A DNA stretch of 64,000 bases from contig NZ_CP109171.1 in assembly GCF_036246005.1 (NCBI RefSeq), positions 2,344,001-2,408,000 of the forward strand, in the 5' to 3' direction. The notes beneath the pieces are model-generated. The model was not told where the DNA came from. It saw only the letters and a list, made by a program, of their open reading frames with translations, and did not search any database. Source of the DNA: Streptomyces sp. NBC_01723 (GTDB taxonomy: Bacteria; Actinomycetota; Actinomycetes; Streptomycetales; Streptomycetaceae). The number at the start of each line of letters is the position of its first letter. Positions within the stretch are counted from its first letter, which is position 1. A program made the translations under genes and the position numbers. Below are positions 39,377 through 47,940 of this stretch, piece after piece.

Positions 39377-39910
39377 TCAGTCTCCTCTCTCCAGGTCCAC
39401 CCGCCAGTCGTTCGACCTGATCCAGTGGCCCTTCGGGTACTCGAAGTCGGCCTGCCCGAGCAGGGTGAACCCGGCTCCACGGCAGACCGCGTTGGAAGCG
39501 GCGTGATCGACACTGGGGAACGCGTGCAGATACCGGAGCGACCCGTCGGCACGGGCCTCCTCACGGACCGCCCTGGCCGCCCGCACCGCCAGCCCCCGCC
39601 CCTGGAACTCCGGCAGCACCGCCCACCCGGTCTCCCAGACCTCCGCGTCCTGCCAGGTCCGCCGCCAGAACCCGATCGAGCCGAAGGTCTCGGCGCCGTC
39701 CGCCGACGTCACCCGGTACATCCGCCCCGGCCGCAAGCCGGTGTACCGCCGGTGCCGGGCCGCGAGCTGCTCCTCGGTCTCCGGGCCGCCGAGGTGCGCG
39801 GTCATCTCGGCGCTGTTGGTCCTGCGCAGCACCCACAGATCCCCCTCCGCCCAGGGGACCAGGCGCACCCGCTCTCCACTCCGTCCCGCCCGCTCGTCCA
39901 CGCCATCCAT
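39377..39910 (-). CDS. GNAT family N-acetyltransferase
   Basis: A 177-residue protein of the RimJ-like GNAT subgroup: GSIGFWRRTWQDAEVWETGW, then VLPEFQGRGLAVRAARAVRE (acetyl-CoA motif QGRGLA), HAFPSVDHAASNAVCRGAGF and TLLGQADFEYPKGHWIRSND. The ATG at 39910 is chosen over the longer frame, since homologues begin near this point. First gene of a pair with DUF2277. Substrate unknown. Confidence 0.9.
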   Translation of the reverse strand: MDGVDERAGRSGERVRLVPWAEGDLWVLRRTNSAEMTAHLGGPETEEQLAARHRRYTGLRPGRMYRVTSADGAETFGSIGFWRRTWQDAEVWETGWAVLPEFQGRGLAVRAARAVREEARADGSLRYLHAFPSVDHAASNAVCRGAGFTLLGQADFEYPKGHWIRSNDWRVDLERGD

Positions 39911-40035
39911 GTGTTTCACGGTAGGGCAGGGGTCTGACAGTCGGCCCGGAGCCGACGTGCACCCGGGCCACTCTTTCGCGTGAACCACTGAAGGGAACGC
40001 GCGCCTCAAAATCGAACAGGCGTATCATTGGGGCT

Positions 40036-40392
40036 GTGGCAACGACCTATGATTTCCCCAGTGACCTCCTCGCCGGTCAGGAGGAACTGCATCAGGTCCG
40101 GGCCGAGCTGACGGCCCTGTTGAAGAGGCTCCCCTGGTCCGTGGAGCCCCTGGACGGATTCAGCGACGACAACGGCTGGCGCAAGGTCGAGCGCCCGGCC
40201 TCGCCCGGCTGGTCGGCGGACGAACAGGCCGAGGTCGAGAAGCTCCGGCAGCGCGAGCGCGAGCTGGCCGTCTTCGTCAGCACGCATCGCTACTGGTCGG
40301 AGATAACCGGCCCCGACCAGGTGAACGCCCGGTCGGAGCTCAAACGCGCCCACGACACCCCGCTCCCCGAGACCCCGCCCGGGGACGCCTGA
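40036..40392 (+). CDS. Hypothetical soluble protein
   Basis: A 118-residue protein with GTG start (MATTYDFPSDLLAGQEELHQ). It is helical and charged: VRAELTALLKRLPWSVEPLD and EQAEVEKLRQRERELAVFVS, then THRYWSEITGPD. No domain recognised, no signal or membrane helix. Monocistronic; its 3' end is convergent with the DUF305 gene. Confidence 0.75.
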   Translation: MATTYDFPSDLLAGQEELHQVRAELTALLKRLPWSVEPLDGFSDDNGWRKVERPASPGWSADEQAEVEKLRQRERELAVFVSTHRYWSEITGPDQVNARSELKRAHDTPLPETPPGDA

Positions 40393-40425
40393 GCGACGTC
40401 ACCCGAGCAGGACCCGTGCGGGCGT

Positions 40426-41100
40426 TCAGTCCTTGCCGAGGAGCCTGTTCATCTCGGTGATCTCGGCCTGCTGTGCCGTGACGATGTCGTCGGCGAGGGC
40501 CCTGGCGGGGGCGTAGCGGCCCTTGGCCTTCTCGGTCCCGGCCATCTCGACGGCGCCCCCGTGGTGCTCGACCATCATGGTCAGGAACTTGGTGTCGAAG
40601 GTCCGCCCCGAGGCCTTCTCCAGCGCCGCCATGTCCTGTCCGTCCATCATCCCGGGCATGCCCGAATGCGCCGAGTGGTCCATGCCGGACCTCGACCCCG
40701 TCGACTCCGGCACTTCCTCGCCCCAGGTCTTCAACCAGCCGGTCATGGTCGTGATCTCGGGGTCCTGAGCCTTCTCGATGCGGGCGGCGAGGTCCGCGAC
40801 CTCGGGCGTCGCGGACCGGTCGTCCGCCAGCCGGGCCATCTCCAGTGCCTGCCTGTGGTGCGGGATCATGCCCTGCGCGAAAGCGACGTCCTGGGCGTTG
40901 TGCGCCTGCTCGCCGGCCTCGGTCCCGGCAGGGCCCGCGGGGTCGGTGGCGGACGCCGAGGCGGCCCCGTGCGAACCCTCGTGCCCACCACCGCCGTCGC
41001 CCCCGCAGGCGGCGAGGACGAACGCGGCGGCGACCGTCGCCAAGACGGGTGCGATACGGCGCGTACGGGTCGTACGGGTGCTGCGGCTGATGCTGGTCAT
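40426..41100 (-). CDS. DUF305 lipoprotein
   Basis: A 224-residue protein with a lipoprotein signal (VLATVAAAFVLAACGGDGGG, lipobox LAAC). Two DUF305 repeats carry the metal-linked motifs: FAQGMIPHHRQALEMARLA in the first and FLTMMVEHHGGAVEMAGTEK in the second, separated by a His/Met-rich part (MDHSAHSGMPGMMDGQDM). Such proteins often occur in copper or heavy-metal contexts and may bind metals outside the cell. It is followed in the same direction by nothing close; DUF6153 lies just upstream, in the same operon. Confidence 0.92.
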   Translation of the reverse strand: MTSISRSTRTTRTRRIAPVLATVAAAFVLAACGGDGGGGHEGSHGAASASATDPAGPAGTEAGEQAHNAQDVAFAQGMIPHHRQALEMARLADDRSATPEVADLAARIEKAQDPEITTMTGWLKTWGEEVPESTGSRSGMDHSAHSGMPGMMDGQDMAALEKASGRTFDTKFLTMMVEHHGGAVEMAGTEKAKGRYAPARALADDIVTAQQAEITEMNRLLGKD

Positions 41101-41184
41101 GCGTGAACTCCTGCTGTGTGAAGGGGGATGGACATGCCTGCGCTCCGCACCGCGCACAGGTGGCGCGGTCCGGGGAGGCGGTGC

Positions 41185-41601
41185 CTATATCCGCAGGAGT
41201 TGGAGTTCGGCCAGGGAGGGCGGCGCCCGCGCACCGTCCGGCGCGTCGGCCGCGTACGCGTGCACGACCCCGGCGCAGGGGGCCACGGGCACCGGGGCGG
41301 GAACGAGGCCGGGCAGCGCCGGCCCGTGTGTCACCGCGCCGGACGCGCACACCGAATCGGCGTGCCCCAGATGTCCGCCGCCGCAGGAACCGTCGTCCTC
41401 GGCGCACCCGGCGTGGGCCGCCCCGGCCTGCGGCGCGGAACCCGGGAGGGAGTGCCGGGCGGAGTGCTCCGGGAGACCTCCGCCGGGCGCCAGCCCGTGC
41501 ATACCGAACAGCCCGGCCAGCAGTCCGAGCACACACACGGTCTGCAACCACCGCACGGGCGGTCGCGGGACGTGCTGCTCGGGGCTCCTCACGGGCCTCA
41601 T
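41185..41601 (-). CDS. DUF6153 family exported protein
   Basis: A 138-residue protein with one hydrophobic N-terminal helix (WLQTVCVLGLLAGLFGMHGL) and a Cys/His-rich body (HAGCAEDDGSCGGGHLGHAD, SVCASG, VAPCAGVV) ending LAELQLLRI. As I recall, this is the DUF6153 pattern, and these genes often precede a DUF305 gene, as here (84 bases before it). Probably part of metal handling at the cell surface. The terminator of the upstream tRNA lies before it. Confidence 0.78.
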   Translation of the reverse strand: MRPVRSPEQHVPRPPVRWLQTVCVLGLLAGLFGMHGLAPGGGLPEHSARHSLPGSAPQAGAAHAGCAEDDGSCGGGHLGHADSVCASGAVTHGPALPGLVPAPVPVAPCAGVVHAYAADAPDGARAPPSLAELQLLRI

Positions 41602-41631
41602 CCTAGAGAGATGACCGGCGACCGCACGCGA

Positions 41632-41660
41632 GAGGCCCCCGGAGGATCTCCGGGGGCCTC
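41632..41660 (-). terminator. Hairpin terminator downstream of tRNA-Val
   Basis: A perfect 13-base-pair stem (GAGGCCCCCGGAG with CTCCGGGGGCCTC) around a GAT loop lies 26 bases after the tRNA 3' end, on the tRNA's strand, and before the DUF6153 gene. Confidence 0.85.
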
Positions 41661-41689
41661 GTCACCGACGACAGCGGCGCCGGTCCTGG

Positions 41690-41761
<72 letters not shown>

Positions 41762-41943
41762 AGGACGAGTCGACAGCCTACATGGCCCGGGCCGGGGGTT
41801 ATCCCCACCCCGGATCCGGTAGTGACCCGGATCCCCCTGCGGGCCCGTGCTCCGTACGGTCGAAGGGCCTCGTCGGCAGGGCCGCCTCCACTCCGGAAGG
41901 CCCCGGCGCGGCACTTCACCGTCCGTCCCAGGGGGAGACCGTC

Positions 41944-42714
41944 ATGCCCGCCCGTACCGTTCACGCTCGCGCCTTCGCCGCCGCCGGAGCCGTCGCCGTT
42001 CTCGTCGCGGGTCTCAGCGCCTGCGCCTCCGCCTCGGACGACAAGGAACCCGAACACCGGTCCTTCGGTCTGCGGGGCAGCACCCTCACCGTCGACTCCG
42101 ACGACTCCGCCCTGGAGATCATCGCCTCGGACGACCACGAGTCCGGAAAGGTCGAGGTCACCCGCTGGTTCTCCGGGTCGGTCGCCGTCGGCTCGGAGCC
42201 CGAGGTGACCTGGAAGATGGACGGCGACCGGCTGGAACTGCGGATGCACTGCTCCGGCGTGATCGCCGACTGCGAGGCCAAGCACCGCATCGAGGTGCCG
42301 CGGGGCATCGCCGTCAAGGTCGAGGACGGGGACGGCAGCGTCCGGGCACGAGGATTCCGGGATGCCTTGAACATCCGTACCGGCGACGGATCCGTGCACG
42401 TCACCGACACCTCGGGACCGCTGGAACTGCGCACCGGCGACGGTTCCGTCCGCGCGGAGGTCTCCTCCCGCCGGGTGAGCGCGCACACCGGGGACGGCTC
42501 GGTCCGCCTCGAACTCGGCACCGTCCCGGACCTGGTGGAGTCCCGCAGCGGCGACGGCTCCGTGTCGATCACCCTGCCCCGGGACACGTACAAGGTGTCG
42601 ACGAAGTCCGGTGACGGCGGGGTCGACGTCTCCGTGCCGCGGGACGAGACCAGCACCCACGTGGTGAACGCCCGGACCGAAGACGGCAAAGTCACGGTCC
42701 GAACCGCGAACTGA
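41944..42714 (+). CDS. DUF4097 beta-repeat lipoprotein
   Basis: A 256-residue protein with a lipoprotein signal (AVAVLVAGLSAC, lipobox LSAC). The rest is a beta-solenoid-like series with the unit T-GDGSV: RTGDGSVHVTD, RTGDGSVRAEV, HTGDGSVRLEL, SGDGSVSITL, SGDGGVDVSV and TEDGKVTVRT, about 20 residues apart, as in DUF4097 adhesin-like families. Function unknown. The ATG at 41944 follows GGGGGAGACCGTC. Confidence 0.88.
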   Translation: MPARTVHARAFAAAGAVAVLVAGLSACASASDDKEPEHRSFGLRGSTLTVDSDDSALEIIASDDHESGKVEVTRWFSGSVAVGSEPEVTWKMDGDRLELRMHCSGVIADCEAKHRIEVPRGIAVKVEDGDGSVRARGFRDALNIRTGDGSVHVTDTSGPLELRTGDGSVRAEVSSRRVSAHTGDGSVRLELGTVPDLVESRSGDGSVSITLPRDTYKVSTKSGDGGVDVSVPRDETSTHVVNARTEDGKVTVRTAN

Positions 42715-42785
42715 CCGGCCCGTGTGTTCGTCCCTATCGGGTGGGAGAATGGACCCGGGCAGGACGGACGACACGGGAGAGGGAT

Positions 42786-44189
42786 GTGACGGCGACACCA
42801 TCGCAGCCGTACTCGCCGATGGTGGCGCGCGCGTCGCACCCGCCGCAGCGCTCGCGTCGCCGCCCCCCGAGCGCGGTCCGTGACACGCTCGCCCTGATGG
42901 GCCTGCCGGTCCTCGCCGTACTCGCGCTGCCCGCCGCGTTCACCGGAGGCGGCACCCGGCGCTGGTTCGGCGGGCGGGCCGAGAGCCAGCGGGCGGAGGC
43001 CCAGGCCGCGAAGGACGACGCGGCGGCCGCCTTCTACGAGCTGGACAGCGCCCAGCGGGACCTGCGGATCTCGATAGAGACCATCGCGGCCGTCGACTCC
43101 TCCCCCGCCGCCCGGCGCGCGGTCACCGACTTCGACGCGCTCGGCCGGCGCATCGACGAGGTCAGCCATCAGTACATCGGTGCCGTCGACGCCCACGACC
43201 TGGACCGGGACGACCTGGAGGCCTCGGCCGCCTCCCGCGCCCGCGGCGAACTGACCGCGGCCAAGAACGAGCTGGGCCGGGTCAAGCAGGAACTGGACCG
43301 CTTCGCCGACGGCCTCGGTCCCCTGCTCGGCAAGGCCGAGACCCAGCTGGCCCGGCTGGCACCCGCCGTCGAACGCGCCCGGCAGGCCCTGCTCGCCGCC
43401 TCCAACGCCCTGGACTCCGCTCGCGGCTCCGGGCTCAAGGCGGACGACCTCGCCACCCGTCTCGCCACCCTCGGCCCGGAGCTGACCCGGCTCAACCAGG
43501 GCGCGGGACAGCACGGCGTGCCCCAGACCCTGGAGCGGGCCGAGCGGGTCACCCGCGAGGCCGAGGCGGTCCGCGCCGAAGCGGAGCGGCTGCCCGAGCG
43601 CGCCGACGAGATCAGCCACCGACTGGTCTCCCTGCGCACCCGCGCCCAGGCCCTGACCACCCGCACCGAGCAGGTCGAGCCGGTGCTGAGCGAACTGCGC
43701 CGCCGGTTCACCGCCGCCTGCTGGCAGGACCTCCAGCAGGTGCCGGACCAGGCCACCGAATCGGTCCGGCAGGCCGAGCGGAAGCTCACCGAGGCACAGA
43801 CCGCCCGCGACGAACAGCGCTGGCCCGACGCCACCGCCCTGCTCTCGACGGTCCGGGCGCTGCTGAACACGACCGACGAGGCGGTCTCGGCGGCCGGTGA
43901 CCGGCTGCGGCAGCTCAACGCCGTGCAGAAGGACCCGCAGCAGGAGATCGAGCGCACCCGCTTCGCCATCCGCGACGCACAGCGCCTGGCCATGGCGGGC
44001 CGCAACACTCCCGACCCGCGTCACGCGCGCCCCCTGGACGAGGCCGTGGCCCGGCTGGAACGGGCGATCACCACGCTGGAGGGCCGCCACCCCGACTACT
44101 GGCACTTCCTGACGGAGACGGAAGCGGTCCGGCAGTCGACGAGCCAGGTGGTCTCCCACATCCGTGAGGAGCGCGGGGCCGGCCACTGA
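42786..44189 (+). CDS. Membrane-anchored coiled-coil protein
   Basis: A 467-residue protein from the GTG at 42786 (GAGAGGGAT upstream). A basic N-terminus leads to one helix (LMGLPVLAVLALPAAFTGGG), then about 400 residues of long helices with heptad-like charge patterns: AESQRAEAQAAKDDAAAAFY, GELTAAKNELGRVKQELDRF, TLERAERVTREAEAVRAEAE, ERTRFAIRDAQRLAMAGRNT. It may be a cell-architecture or septation scaffold on the cytoplasmic face; no named family recognised. Confidence 0.82.
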   Translation: MTATPSQPYSPMVARASHPPQRSRRRPPSAVRDTLALMGLPVLAVLALPAAFTGGGTRRWFGGRAESQRAEAQAAKDDAAAAFYELDSAQRDLRISIETIAAVDSSPAARRAVTDFDALGRRIDEVSHQYIGAVDAHDLDRDDLEASAASRARGELTAAKNELGRVKQELDRFADGLGPLLGKAETQLARLAPAVERARQALLAASNALDSARGSGLKADDLATRLATLGPELTRLNQGAGQHGVPQTLERAERVTREAEAVRAEAERLPERADEISHRLVSLRTRAQALTTRTEQVEPVLSELRRRFTAACWQDLQQVPDQATESVRQAERKLTEAQTARDEQRWPDATALLSTVRALLNTTDEAVSAAGDRLRQLNAVQKDPQQEIERTRFAIRDAQRLAMAGRNTPDPRHARPLDEAVARLERAITTLEGRHPDYWHFLTETEAVRQSTSQVVSHIREERGAGH

Positions 44190-44261
44190 CCGCGGGGCGG
44201 CACGGCGGCCACTTCTCCGCCACCGGGTCCGGTCGCGGGCCGGTCCGGCTAACCTGTGCGC

Positions 44262-44486
44262 ATGCCTCGCTACGAGTACCGCTGCCGGAGCTGCGGCGAC
44301 ACCTTCGAACTGAGCCGTCCCATGGCTGAGTCCTCCGCCCCCGCCGCCTGCCCGGCGGGCCACGACGACACGGTGAAGCTGCTGTCGACGGTCGCGGTCG
44401 GCGGCTCGGCGGGCTCGTCCGCCCCCGCGCCGTCGCCGGGCGGCGGTGGCGGTGGCGGCTGCTGCGGTGGGGGCTGCTGCGGCTGA
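44262..44486 (+). CDS. FmdB-type zinc ribbon protein with Gly/Cys tail
   Basis: A 74-residue protein. MPRYEYRCRSCGDTFELSRP has the first zinc knuckle (C-x2-C); the second pair is CPAGHDD (C-x3-H), which lacks the usual C-x2-C. The tail is GGGGGGGCCGGGCCG. Such small FmdB proteins are common regulators-of-unknown-role. The cysteine-rich end is unusual. ATG at 44262; an alternative ATG lies two codons upstream. Confidence 0.88.
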   Translation: MPRYEYRCRSCGDTFELSRPMAESSAPAACPAGHDDTVKLLSTVAVGGSAGSSAPAPSPGGGGGGGCCGGGCCG

Positions 44487-44505
44487 GCCCGCGGGGCGGC
44501 CCCCC

Positions 44506-45150
44506 TCAGCTGCCCAGATAGCGCAGCACCGCCAGTACTCTGCGTGAATAGCCCTCACCTCCCGTCAGCTCCAGCTTGTCGAAGATCGCGTTGGTGTGTT
44601 TCTCCACGGCGCTCTGCGAGATGTGCAGACGCCGCGCGATCGCCGCGTTGGTGTGCCCCTGCGCCATCTCGCCCAGCACGTCCCGCTCCCGTCCGGTGAG
44701 CCGGGCGAGCAGATCGCTGTGCGTCGTACGGCCGAGGAGCTGGCGGACGACCTCGGGGTCGAAGGCCGCCCGCCGGGCGGCCACCCGCTCCAGCGCGTCC
44801 AGGAACTCGTCGATCTGGACCACCCGGTCCTTGAGCAGGTATCCGACTCCTTCCGTCTCCCCGGTCAGCAGCTCCGTCGCATACCGCTTCTCGACGTACT
44901 GCGAGAGCACCAGCACCCCGACCTGTGGCCACCGCTCGCGTATCTCCAGGGCCGCGCGCAGGCCCTCGTCGGTGTGCGTCGGCGGCATCCGGACATCGGC
45001 GACGACCACGTCCGGAGGGTCCTCGGCGACGGCCTTCAGCAGCAGCTCCGCGTTGCCCACGGCCGCGAGCACCTCGTGCCCCTCCTCCGTCAGCAGCCGC
45101 ACCAGCCCCTCCCGCAGCAGGGTCGAGTCCTCGGCGAGGATCAGCCGCAT
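44506..45150 (-). CDS. NarL/FixJ-type response regulator
   Basis: A 214-residue protein. The receiver domain has acidic LAEDSTLLREG, the phospho-acceptor Asp in DVVVADVRMPPT and Lys in YLLKDRVV. The LuxR-type helix-turn-helix has LTGRERDVLGEMAQGHTNAA and IARRLHISQSAVEKHTNAIF. It overlaps the sensor kinase gene by 10 bases, so the two are co-translated. The target genes are unknown; a DedA gene lies divergent at 46416. Confidence 0.95.
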   Translation of the reverse strand: MRLILAEDSTLLREGLVRLLTEEGHEVLAAVGNAELLLKAVAEDPPDVVVADVRMPPTHTDEGLRAALEIRERWPQVGVLVLSQYVEKRYATELLTGETEGVGYLLKDRVVQIDEFLDALERVAARRAAFDPEVVRQLLGRTTHSDLLARLTGRERDVLGEMAQGHTNAAIARRLHISQSAVEKHTNAIFDKLELTGGEGYSRRVLAVLRYLGS

Positions 45151-46283
45151 GGCAGCTCCGCGGAGACCAGGGTGGGCCCGCCCGGCGGGCTCACCACGCT
45201 GAGGCTGCCGTCGAGGGCGGCGACGCGGCGGGCGAGCCCGAACAGTCCGCTGCCGGCGGCGTCGGCCCCACCGCAGCCGTCGTCCTGGACGCTCACGTAC
45301 ATCCGTTCCTCCTCCGCTCTGACGGCGACGCTTATCCGGGTCGGCGCCGCGTGCTTGACCGCGTTCGTGACCGCCTCGCAGACGACGAAGTAGGCGACGG
45401 TCGCCACCGCCCGCTCGGGTTCGTCGGCGAGGTCGTACTCCACCCCCACCGGCACGGACGCCCGCTCGGCGACCGTCTCCAGCGCCGCTCGCAGCCCCGC
45501 CTCGTCCAGCGTCGTCGGATAGATCCGCCAGGCCACCTCGCGCAGCTCGTCCAGGGCGCGGCGGCTCTCGTCGTGGGCCTGGCCCAGCAGTCGGTCACGG
45601 CGGCCGGCCTCCTGGCTGCGGCGGGCCCGGCCGAGCAGCATGCCGAGGGCGACGAGACGCTGTTGCACGCCGTCGTGCAGGTCCCGCTCGATGCGGCGCC
45701 GTTCGTCGTGCACCGCGTCCACCACGGCGGCGCGGCTGGCGGCCAGCTCGGCGATCCGCCGCTCCAGCTCCTCCTGGTGCCGCGGACCGAGGAAGTGACG
45801 TGCGAGCTGCCCCTCCAGGCCGGCCACCCCGAATATTCCCTGCACGGCGAGGAACACGAGGAAGAGGCCGCCCAGACTGCCGAGGACGAACGAACCGGGG
45901 TTGCGTATGCCGTCCAGCAGGAACCAGCCGTACAGCCCGAAGGTGCCGTACCCCAGGCCGATGGCGGCCGTCAGCATCACCACCCCGCCCAGGACGCCCA
46001 GCGCCCAGTGGCAGGCCACGTACCGCAGAGCGCGCGCGTCCTCGTACGCGGGGGTGATCCGGAGGTCCAGCCACATCCGCAGCCGGGCCCGCTCCAGCTC
46101 CGCCAGTATCCGCGCGCCCGCGAGGGCCGGGCGCAGGACTGCGCGGCGGGCGGCCGGCCAGGCCGCGACGGGCAGCAGGGCCGCCCCGGCCAGCAGGGCG
46201 AAGAGCAGCTCGACGGCGGCCGTGGCGGTCCCCATGATCAGGCCCACCCCGCACCGCACCACACGTCGCGCCATGACTCGCAT
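45141..46283 (-). CDS. Sensor histidine kinase (HisKA_3 type), multi-helix
   Basis: A 380-residue protein. Four hydrophobic helices lie in residues about 12-165 (GLIMGTATAAVELLFALLAG; WALGVLGGVVMLTAAIGLGY; SFVLGSLGGLFLVFLAVQGI). The dimerisation/phospho-acceptor motif is RRRIERDLHDGVQQRLVALG with His in DLHDG; the ATP domain has CEAVTNAVKHAAPT and DDGCGGADAAGSGLFGLARR. No extracellular sensing domain is visible, so it may sense the membrane itself. A second in-frame ATG lies at 46271. Confidence 0.95.
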   Translation of the reverse strand: MRVMARRVVRCGVGLIMGTATAAVELLFALLAGAALLPVAAWPAARRAVLRPALAGARILAELERARLRMWLDLRITPAYEDARALRYVACHWALGVLGGVVMLTAAIGLGYGTFGLYGWFLLDGIRNPGSFVLGSLGGLFLVFLAVQGIFGVAGLEGQLARHFLGPRHQEELERRIAELAASRAAVVDAVHDERRRIERDLHDGVQQRLVALGMLLGRARRSQEAGRRDRLLGQAHDESRRALDELREVAWRIYPTTLDEAGLRAALETVAERASVPVGVEYDLADEPERAVATVAYFVVCEAVTNAVKHAAPTRISVAVRAEEERMYVSVQDDGCGGADAAGSGLFGLARRVAALDGSLSVVSPPGGPTLVSAELPCG

Positions 46284-46415
46284 GATCGGGAGGCTAGCCG
46301 GGCGCGGCAGCGGCGCACACTGCGGAAAACCGCAATTCCCGCCTGCGGTACACCGCAGTCGATCTTGCGGTCTTCCTCAGGGTCTCTTCAGCCGCCATTT
46401 TCTAGCGTGGTCGTC

Positions 46416-47210
46416 ATGACAGCCATCGCAGCGCAGCCGGCCGCCGACAGCGGCGCGGCACCGCAGTGGATCAACGACCTCATGGACGCGCTCGGCGCAC
46501 CGGGCGCCGGGCTCGCCATCGCTCTGGAGAACCTCTTTCCTCCACTGCCGAGCGAGGTGATCCTGCCGCTCGCCGGGTTCGCGGCGAGTTCCGGCCGGAT
46601 GAACCTGATAGCCGTCCTGCTGTGGACGACAGCGGGTTCGGTGATCGGCGCTCTCGCGCTGTACGGGATCGGCGCGCTGCTCGGCCGGGATCGCACGGTG
46701 GCGATAGCGGGGAAGCTGCCGCTGGTGAAGGTCTCCGACATCGAGAAGACGGAGGCCTGGTTCCTCAAGCACGGGACCAAGGCGGTGTTCTTCGGCCGGA
46801 TGATCCCGATCTTCCGCAGCCTGATCTCGGTACCGGCGGGCGTCGAGCGGATGCGGTTGCCCGTCTTCCTCGCCCTGACCACGCTGGGCAGCGCGATATG
46901 GAACACGGTCTTCGTCCTCGCGGGCTACGCGCTGGGCGACAACTGGTCCGAGGTCTCGGGCATCGCCTCCACGTACTCGAAGGTGATCCTCGCGATCGCC
47001 GCTCTGGCGCTGCTGGTCTTCATAGGCATGCGTCTGCTGCGGCCCGGAGCCGGCAACCGCAGGCGTGGCCGCCGCTCCGGAACCGGCACCGGCACCGAGG
47101 ACGGTGCCGGTGACACGGACCGCGAAGTCAGCGAGCCGGACTCACCGCGCGCAGGAACTCCCGAAGGATCCGCTCACCGGCCAGGACACCGCGCTCGGGC
47201 AAGGCGCTGA
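46416..47210 (+). CDS. DedA family membrane protein
   Basis: A 264-residue protein from the ATG at 46416. The VTT/DedA pattern is clear: ALENLFPPLPSEVILPLAGF, SVIGALALYGIGALLGRDRT and VFFGRMIPIFRSLISVPAGV (the FGR..P..R...P.G signature). Likely a lipid flippase/scramblase or proton-linked transporter of the inner membrane. Its Gly/Arg-rich C-terminal tail overlaps the convergent HAD gene by 83 bases. Confidence 0.92.
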   Translation: MTAIAAQPAADSGAAPQWINDLMDALGAPGAGLAIALENLFPPLPSEVILPLAGFAASSGRMNLIAVLLWTTAGSVIGALALYGIGALLGRDRTVAIAGKLPLVKVSDIEKTEAWFLKHGTKAVFFGRMIPIFRSLISVPAGVERMRLPVFLALTTLGSAIWNTVFVLAGYALGDNWSEVSGIASTYSKVILAIAALALLVFIGMRLLRPGAGNRRRGRRSGTGTGTEDGAGDTDREVSEPDSPRAGTPEGSAHRPGHRARARR

Positions 47211-47940
47211 TCGCCGGAGCCGTCCAGTCGGAGTCCGCCAGCTCGCCGTGGCCGGGGCGCCAGCCGCGGTCGGCGGCGAGCAGCAGGTCGGCATCGAGCA
47301 GCGAGTCCCCGGCGGCGAGGGTGAGTTCGGCGCCCGTGCGGCGGGCGATCTCGTGGACGGCGGCGCTCTTGGTCAGCGGCTTGGGGACGGCGTAGATCTT
47401 GCGGCCCTGGAGGGACACGGTCCAGCCGCGGTTCTCGGCCCACACGGCGAGTTCCTTCACCCACTCCTCCGGCAGCAGTTCGCGCTCGACGACGAGGTAG
47501 GCGAAGAGGTCCTCGGCGACCCGGTGCTTGCGCACCCACAGCGGGTCGGCGGTGTTCATCAGGTGGTCGCGGACCTCGGCCAGCGAGGCGCACTCGTCGG
47601 CGAGCCGGGCGGTCACGCGTGCGTGCCAGTCGGGGTCCGAGACGCCGTCCACCAGCACGTGACCCCCGTTGGCGCAGATCGCGTACTTCGGCACGGGGCC
47701 GGGGAGGTTGATGCGCTGGTACTGCTTGCGGGTGCGGGTGGTGGTCGGCACGAAGACGGCCTTGTCGCCGAGGTCGGTCAGCAGTTGGGCGGCGGTCTCG
47801 GTCATGTAGGAGAGGGGTTTGCTCTCGTAGACCTCCACGCACAGCAGCCGGGGGGCCCGCAGGTCGGGCATGGTCAGTCCGAGCGCGGCCGCGGAGTAGA
47901 TGAGTGTGCGGTCGAGGTCGCTGGCGACGAGGACGGACAT
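47128..47940 (-). CDS. HAD-family phosphatase of the Ter island
   Basis: A 270-residue protein. Motif I is VLVASDLDRTLIYSA (two Asp), motif II FVPTTTRTRKQYQRI, motif III Lys in KPLTKSAAVHEIA and motif IV TLAAGDSLLDADLLLAAD. The cap lies between residues about 85 and 190, as in HAD-IIB enzymes. It follows the fused PRTase gene with a one-base overlap (stop and start share an A; TGATG), so the two are co-translated. In Ter loci such HADs are predicted to finish a nucleoside-like product. Convergent with DedA. Confidence 0.88.
   Translation of the reverse strand: MSVLVASDLDRTLIYSAAALGLTMPDLRAPRLLCVEVYESKPLSYMTETAAQLLTDLGDKAVFVPTTTRTRKQYQRINLPGPVPKYAICANGGHVLVDGVSDPDWHARVTARLADECASLAEVRDHLMNTADPLWVRKHRVAEDLFAYLVVERELLPEEWVKELAVWAENRGWTVSLQGRKIYAVPKPLTKSAAVHEIARRTGAELTLAAGDSLLDADLLLAADRGWRPGHGELADSDWTAPAISALPERGVLAGERILREFLRAVSPAR

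Noticed and set aside
44925..46415. Upstream extension of the DedA frame
   Set aside because: It runs antisense through the sensor kinase and regulator genes; the ATG at 46416 starts a full DedA protein.
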